40,471 bases of DNA. It comes from Martinezella lusitana (GTDB taxonomy: Bacteria > Pseudomonadota > Alphaproteobacteria > Rhizobiales > Rhizobiaceae). Each line of letters starts with the position of its first letter. Within the stretch, counting starts at the first letter, position 1. The notes beneath the pieces were generated by a model. That model saw nothing but the letters and a program-made list of their open reading frames with translations, was not told the origin of the DNA and made no database searches. This document shows positions 36,604 to 40,471 of the stretch, in pieces. Position numbers and translations under genes: made by a program. Location of the stretch: contig NZ_FMAF01000044.1 of assembly GCF_900094565.1 (NCBI RefSeq), forward strand, positions 1-40,471, given 5' to 3'.

Positions 36604-37095
36604 TCAAGTTAAACCTCGGCGACGCCATATTTCTTTCGACAGCAGCCATAGAAGAACGATCGCAATAGCCGCGACGACGACGAGCGGCACAATTTCGTCG
36701 CCGCCGAAGACTATCATGTTCATGATACGGCCCGGAAGGAACGTAAACGCCCCCGCACCGACGATGCCGCCGAAGTAGAGGCTTCTGACGATGCGCTTAT
36801 GCGCCCCAATATTGTGATTGCGAGCATTGGCGATCGCTCCCCAACAGCCAAAGAGAACCAATAGGGAGAGTAGATGAATGGGGCTGAAGCCATAGACCAT
36901 GTTGATCTGGTGAATGAAGAAGCTCGATAGCGCCGTGACCAGCATGAGGCTCAGCCATATCTTGCCGAGCAATCGATGCCTCGAAGTCCCCTTTGGCTTC
37001 AGCAGAAGATAGGCGCCGAGCACGGCGGCCGGGATGACTGCCGCAACGTGAATCTGGATTGCGATCGAAGCATGAAGAAGCGGCTCGAAGGTCAT
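36604..37095 (-). CDS. DUF2306 membrane protein
   Basis: The 163-residue protein has about five membrane helices and the DUF2306 features: RHRLLGKIWL after the first helix, GFSPIHLLSLL in the middle, and the His of GAHKRIVRSLYFGG followed by FTFLPGRIMNM. Function is not established; conserved His residues could bind a cofactor or metal. The ATG at 37095 has a GGATCC-type weak ribosome site; the frame is open to 37149. It is divergent from the membrane LytTR gene with 85 bases between starts, and the two are bracketed by a direct repeat. Confidence 0.85.
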   Translation of the reverse strand: MTFEPLLHASIAIQIHVAAVIPAAVLGAYLLLKPKGTSRHRLLGKIWLSLMLVTALSSFFIHQINMVYGFSPIHLLSLLVLFGCWGAIANARNHNIGAHKRIVRSLYFGGIVGAGAFTFLPGRIMNMIVFGGDEIVPLVVVAAIAIVLLWLLSKEIWRRRGLT

Positions 37096-37122
37096 GGCGG
37101 GATCCGGTTGAGTTTGTCGAGC

Positions 37123-37166
37123 CTTTCCGCGATATTGTTGTTCTCTCAATTGAAATTGCGCGAAAG
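37123..37166. promoter_or_regulatory. candidate inverted-repeat operator between DUF2306 and LytTR
   Basis: CTTTCCGCGATATT at 37123-37136 and AATTGCGCGAAAG at 37154-37166 form an imperfect inverted repeat (CTTTC, GCG and ATT shared) centred between the two divergent start codons. It is a plausible site for the LytTR protein, although classical LytTR sites are direct repeats. Low confidence. Confidence 0.25.
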
Positions 37167-37180
37167 AACGGGAAAATTTC

Positions 37181-38005
37181 GTGGATCACACCTTTCTGCA
37201 ATCCACGCTTCGTGAATTGCAAGTCTTCCAGCGTTCGCCGCGATTCTGGGCAACCTTCGTCACGGTCGTCCTGATCTTTGCCCTGACCGGTCCCTACGAC
37301 ACATTCGCACGGCTGATGCCGGGCGCTCGGCTCGGCTATTGGCTGGCCCTTCATGCCATGGCCTGGTCGATAGCCATCGTCTTCTCCGTCGTCGCCGAAA
37401 TCCTCCTGCGCAAACGGGTGGCCAGGATGTTTGCCCGGATGATGACGGGTTCGATCATTGCGGCACTTCCGATCGGCTTCGGCATCGGGCTGATCGATCT
37501 GGCATTCTTCGGCACTGTGCCCACCGTGGCAGGCAGCCTGCGCCAATCGTTGACTTCGATACCGCTTTGCCTGCTCTTTTGCTTTTTGAGCTACCTGACC
37601 ATGCATCGGCAAATCGCGGTGGCCGCCGAGGGACCAAGCAACAACAAGCCGGCAACCACCTCAATAAAGACATCGGAGATTCGCGACCTGCCCTCGCAGG
37701 CACCGATCCTGTCGCGCCTGAAACCGGAAAATCGGGGAGCGCTCATACGGCTTGCCGTGCGGGATCACTATACCGAGGTCGTCACCAGCCGCGGCCGCGA
37801 GCTCGTCCTGCTGCGCTTCGGCGATGCGCTGAGGGAAATCGGCGATACCGAGGGCATGCGCCTGCATCGATCCCATTGGATTGCCGCCGACCATGTCGCC
37901 GGTTTGAAACGCGACAACGGCAAACTTTTCATCGTGACGCGCGACGGCATGGAAATGCCCGTGAGCCGCCCTTATGCCGATGCAGTCCGGCACCGTTTTG
38001 GCTAG
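37181..38005 (+). CDS. membrane-anchored LytTR-domain regulator
   Basis: The 274-residue protein begins with about four membrane helices (from roughly residue 23 to 140). A linker and a C-terminal LytTR DNA-binding domain follow, from about 180 to the end (IRLAVRDHYTEVV, then LLRFGDALREIG, RLHRSHWIAADHV and DGMEMPVSRPYADAVR). A DNA-binding domain held at the membrane suggests it senses something in or across the membrane and acts directly on DNA, without a histidine kinase. The start is GTG at 37181 with a GGGAAAA ribosome site. Divergent from the DUF2306 membrane protein, which could be its partner. Confidence 0.9.
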   Translation: MDHTFLQSTLRELQVFQRSPRFWATFVTVVLIFALTGPYDTFARLMPGARLGYWLALHAMAWSIAIVFSVVAEILLRKRVARMFARMMTGSIIAALPIGFGIGLIDLAFFGTVPTVAGSLRQSLTSIPLCLLFCFLSYLTMHRQIAVAAEGPSNNKPATTSIKTSEIRDLPSQAPILSRLKPENRGALIRLAVRDHYTEVVTSRGRELVLLRFGDALREIGDTEGMRLHRSHWIAADHVAGLKRDNGKLFIVTRDGMEMPVSRPYADAVRHRFG

Positions 38006-38358
38006 CAATTGTCGGATTGCCGACGCTCCGCCAATCCATAGTCTATCTCCTGGTAACCCCCCGTGGGCCAGAGATAAATGAGTCCCGCCTTCTCCCGGAT
38101 ATATCGGGGTCACCAAAACTTAGGAAAATTGGAAAGACCTCTTTTTGCGGTCGCAACCTTTGGTCAAAAAATCAACAGAACGCACGTCTACGTTCTTTAA
38201 ATATGGCCGATTTACACCTAATTATTCTCTCGCCCATATTCTTTACGTTGCAATCTTTGCACATGTAGACAACCGCACCTGCGTGTGTGGCGGCTGATAG
38301 ACTTGTGCGGGCAACGTCCGGAATATCCGGGTATGAACGCGAAGGCGCCGAGGGTCTA
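38006..38358. other. intergenic region with partial gene copy
   Basis: The left end holds the second direct-repeat copy (38008-38053). The rest (38054-38358) is A/T-rich and has no coding frame I support. It probably contains the ygiB-ygiC promoter. A small GAACG/CGTTC hairpin followed by TTT near 38180-38200 is too weak to call. Confidence 0.45.
38008..38053. repeat. direct repeat, copy 2 (remnant of ypfJ-like start)
   Basis: These 46 bases match 36477-36524. Read on the minus strand they still show AGGAG, an ATG and the codons for Met-Asp-Trp. A one-base deletion shifts the frame after that, so nothing useful is encoded. It starts three bases after the LytTR stop codon. Together with copy 1 it brackets the DUF2306/LytTR pair. 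Confidence 0.8.
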
Positions 38359-38946
38359 ATGAAGCGATCGATGAGTGTGTCTCTGCTGCTAATGGGAACA
38401 GCAGCGTTGACGGGCTGTGGCCAAAAGGAAGATACCGCACAAATATACAAGGACGCCGACGCCTGCATCGCGAGCGAAGCCTTTTCTGCCGACGAATGTC
38501 GATCCCAGTTTGCCGCAGCCGAAACCGAGCGCAAGCAGAATGCGCCCGCCTACGAGACGATGGCGAACTGCGAGAAGGAGTATGGTGCCGACAAGTGCCA
38601 ACCAACAACCGGCGCCCATCAGGCAGGTACGGGCCACTTCATTCCATTGCTGGCCGGCTATCTCGTCGGCAGTGCTGCAGGAACGCTTGGCACCAAAGCG
38701 CTCTACCAGCCGCGTGGAAGCAGCGACTTTCGAACGGCGACCGGTCGCAGCCTCGCAAACGGCATGCTGCTTGGAAAAACAAACTATGCAGCAAAGAAAA
38801 AGGACGACGATATACAATCGTCATCTTCGGGTGGCGGCGGTGGCGGCCATAGTTTCTGGGGGTCGTCTTCCGAACGTTCGACGCGCTCGGCCGGCATGGT
38901 AGAGCGTGGCGGCTGGGGCTTTCGCGGCTTCCATCTTTCGGGTTAA
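38359..38946 (+). CDS. YgiB-like DUF1190 lipoprotein
   Basis: The 195-residue product has a lipoprotein signal (MKRSMSVSLLLMGTAALTGC, lipobox LTGC). The DUF1190 domain has a cysteine-rich front (ADACIASEAFSADECRSQF, then MANCEKEYGADKCQP) and a glycine-rich segment HFIPLLAGYLVG. The tail is rich in Ser/Gly and aromatic residues. It resembles E. coli YgiB. It is probably anchored in a membrane facing the periplasm. The start at 38359 has a GAGGG ribosome site. It is followed after 11 bases by the ygiC-like gene, so they form an operon. Confidence 0.86.
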   Translation: MKRSMSVSLLLMGTAALTGCGQKEDTAQIYKDADACIASEAFSADECRSQFAAAETERKQNAPAYETMANCEKEYGADKCQPTTGAHQAGTGHFIPLLAGYLVGSAAGTLGTKALYQPRGSSDFRTATGRSLANGMLLGKTNYAAKKKDDDIQSSSSGGGGGGHSFWGSSSERSTRSAGMVERGGWGFRGFHLSG

Positions 38947-38957
38947 CGGGTGAGCGG

Positions 38958-40127
38958 ATGAAACGCGTCGTCATGAACGAGCGACTGGATTGGAAGGCCG
39001 ACGCCGAGGCTTGTGGCTTCACCATTCATTCCATGTATGGCCAACGCTATTGGGACGAACGGCACGCCTATGCCTTTACCCTTGAGGAAGTAGAGACGAG
39101 GCTGGAGGATCCTTCCGCCGAATTGCTGGAAATGTGTTACGCTGCCGTCGAGAAAATTGCCTCGGACGGTGAGTTGATGCACCGCATGGCCATTCCGCCC
39201 GCCTACCACGATGCAATATTACGCTCCTGGCGCAATCGCGAACATGATCTCTACGGCCGATTCGACCTCTCTTACGACGGAAACGATCCGGCAAAGCTGC
39301 TCGAATTCAATGCGGACACGCCGACCAGCCTGTTCGAAAGCGCGGTCTTCCAATGGCGCTGGCTGGAAGACATGAAGCAACGCGGCGAACTTCCGTCCTC
39401 AGCCGACCAGTTCAATTCCGTGCATGAACGTCTGATCGACGCGATACGCGTCCTTGCTGGACCGTCGCAGCGCATGCACTTCGCCGGCATGTTGGAATCC
39501 GAGGAAGACCTCGTGACGTTGAACTATCTTGTCGATTGCGCTGCACAGGCTGGCTGCAAGACAAAGCTGATCGCCATGCCCGATATCGGCGTCGACGACA
39601 AACATTGGCTAATTGATCTTCAAGACGAGCGCATCGACTGCATATTCAAGCTTTATCCGCTAGAAGACATGGTACGCGAGCCTTTCGGTCGCCATCTGCC
39701 GTTGACACCGACGCGAATAGTCGAGCCGCTTTGGAAACTGACGCTGTCCAACAAGGGGCTACTGCCCGTGCTGTGGGAAATGTTCCCCGGCCACGAAAAT
39801 TTGCTGCCCGCCTATTTCGAGGACGATCTGCGCAGCAGCCATCTTGGGGACCGCTATGTCCGTAAACCGTTGCTATCCCGCGAGGGCGCGAATGTGACGC
39901 TCGTCAATTACGAAGCTGGTGGCGGTTTGTATCACGTCGAGGGCCCCTACGGAGAAGAGGGATATATAAGGCAGGCACTGCATCTGCTTCCCCGCTTCGG
40001 AGACGATTGGACCGTGATCGGATCCTGGATCGTCGCAGGCCAACCCGCGGGTATCGGTATTCGCGAGGACGATACGCCCATTACGCGCGATACCTCGCGC
40101 TTCGTCCCTCATTATATAGAGGACTAG
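38958..40127 (+). CDS. glutathionylspermidine synthase family protein (YgiC-like)
   Basis: The 389-residue protein is an ATP-grasp enzyme of the glutathionylspermidine synthase-like family: RFDLSYDGNDPAKLLEFNADTP region, then the C-terminal PLLSREGANVTLV and PAGIGIREDDTPITRDTSRF. Relatives (YgiC, YjfC) may ligate peptides or amines to an unknown acceptor; glutathionylspermidine synthesis itself is not shown for them. It is co-directional with the DUF1190 lipoprotein gene as in E. coli. The length is near that of E. coli YgiC as I remember it. The last base of the TAG stop coincides with the IS5 left end, so the native C-terminus may have been longer. Confidence 0.9.
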   Translation: MKRVVMNERLDWKADAEACGFTIHSMYGQRYWDERHAYAFTLEEVETRLEDPSAELLEMCYAAVEKIASDGELMHRMAIPPAYHDAILRSWRNREHDLYGRFDLSYDGNDPAKLLEFNADTPTSLFESAVFQWRWLEDMKQRGELPSSADQFNSVHERLIDAIRVLAGPSQRMHFAGMLESEEDLVTLNYLVDCAAQAGCKTKLIAMPDIGVDDKHWLIDLQDERIDCIFKLYPLEDMVREPFGRHLPLTPTRIVEPLWKLTLSNKGLLPVLWEMFPGHENLLPAYFEDDLRSSHLGDRYVRKPLLSREGANVTLVNYEAGGGLYHVEGPYGEEGYIRQALHLLPRFGDDWTVIGSWIVAGQPAGIGIREDDTPITRDTSRFVPHYIED

Positions 40128-40471
40128 GTCCTGTTGACAAAGTGCATTCCCAAATCGGCTGAGGCGTGATTCAAGACTGCTTTTTAGGAGGCAGCCATGG
40201 CGCGAGGCGATTTGAGTGATGAGGAATGGCGGGTCGTCGAACCGCTGTTGCCGACCGAGCGTGGCCGCAAGTCTCGGCCGTCGCATGACAATCGCCGCTT
40301 TTTCAATGGCATGCTCCATGTTCTGCGCGTTGGCTGTCCGTGGCGAGATATGCACGAGCGATATGGCAAATGGAATTCGGTCTATGTTCGTTTCCGTCGC
40401 TGGGCCGAACAAGGCGTATGGGACGCACTTCTGGAAACGCTTGTCGAACTTGGGCTGACTGACGACTGGCA
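40128..40471 (+). mobile_element. IS5-family element, left part (cut by window end)
   Basis: The start GGTCCTGTTGACAAAGT is the typical left terminal repeat of the IS427/IS1031-type groups of IS5. The element duplicates TA or TNA-type targets. The boundary could be one base earlier (40127), where the G would complete the ygiC stop. Only the first 344 bases are inside the window; the right end is not visible. Confidence 0.85.
40197..40471 (+). CDS. IS5-family transposase, 5' part
   Basis: The frame from the ATG at 40197 is open to the window end (91 full codons). It opens MARGDLSDEEWRVVEPLLP and has the DUF4096-type N-terminus with GCPWRDMHERYGKWNSVY and RFRRWAEQGVWDALLE. It follows a TTAGGAGG ribosome site. 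Groups of this type often make the full transposase by a frameshift between two frames; whether that happens here cannot be seen. The catalytic DDE part lies outside the window. Confidence 0.9.
   Translation, partial: MARGDLSDEEWRVVEPLLPTERGRKSRPSHDNRRFFNGMLHVLRVGCPWRDMHERYGKWNSVYVRFRRWAEQGVWDALLETLVELGLTDDW

Noticed and set aside
38008..38053. Minus-strand ATG with a good ribosome site that could start a small gene
   Set aside because: It is the copied start of the YpfJ-type gene with a frameshift; the frame runs antisense into the LytTR gene and stops after about 36 codons.

Overview
The window reads as a piece of rhizobial (Rhizobiaceae, Rhizobium/Agrobacterium-like) chromosome. The evidence is a 686-residue RpoD, the carA / yqeY / dnaG / recQ / kbl-tdh / rpoD neighbourhood, a DUF930 protein, a DUF1190-glutathionylspermidine synthase pair, high GC and dense coding. 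Species cannot be fixed from the sequence alone.

Left edge (1-4604): a nearly complete IS21-family element (istA-istB with terminal and internal inverted repeats) starts at or within a couple of bases of the window edge. It is followed by a lower-GC accessory segment with a small zinc metallopeptidase-like protein and a DUF3800 protein. The segment stops at the 3' end of a tRNA-Ile(CAT) gene, the usual layout of an island beside a tRNA.

Core and metabolic part (4769-30455): a periplasmic SIMPL protein, a pair of paralogous small secreted proteins, YjbQ, DUF1428 and GNAT proteins come first. Next is a minus-strand run of LysR, MFS, B3/B4-domain, AraC, EamA transporter, DUF930/TonB-like and APH(3')-like genes. 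Then comes the housekeeping block: rpoD, the tdh-kbl threonine degradation operon, an SDR enzyme, the tight dnaG-recQ pair, an unidentified helix-turn-helix protein, GatB/YqeY and carA. An EVE-domain protein closes this part.

Transport and accessory part (30551-40471): MATE and Tet-like MFS exporters are followed by a divergent LysR / aldo-keto reductase pair with a candidate inverted-repeat operator, and a YpfJ-type metallopeptidase. A divergent DUF2306 / membrane LytTR gene pair is then bracketed by a direct repeat copied from the start of the YpfJ gene. Last are a ygiB-ygiC-like operon and the first part of an IS5-family element whose first base appears to complete the ygiC stop codon.

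The most interesting signals are: the repeat-bracketed membrane LytTR/DUF2306 cassette, which may be a membrane signalling pair; the duplicated small secreted protein family; the AKR with the catalytic His position changed to Ala; the IS5 junction at ygiC; and the accessory segment between the IS21 copy and the tRNA. No CRISPR array, rRNA or prophage is visible.
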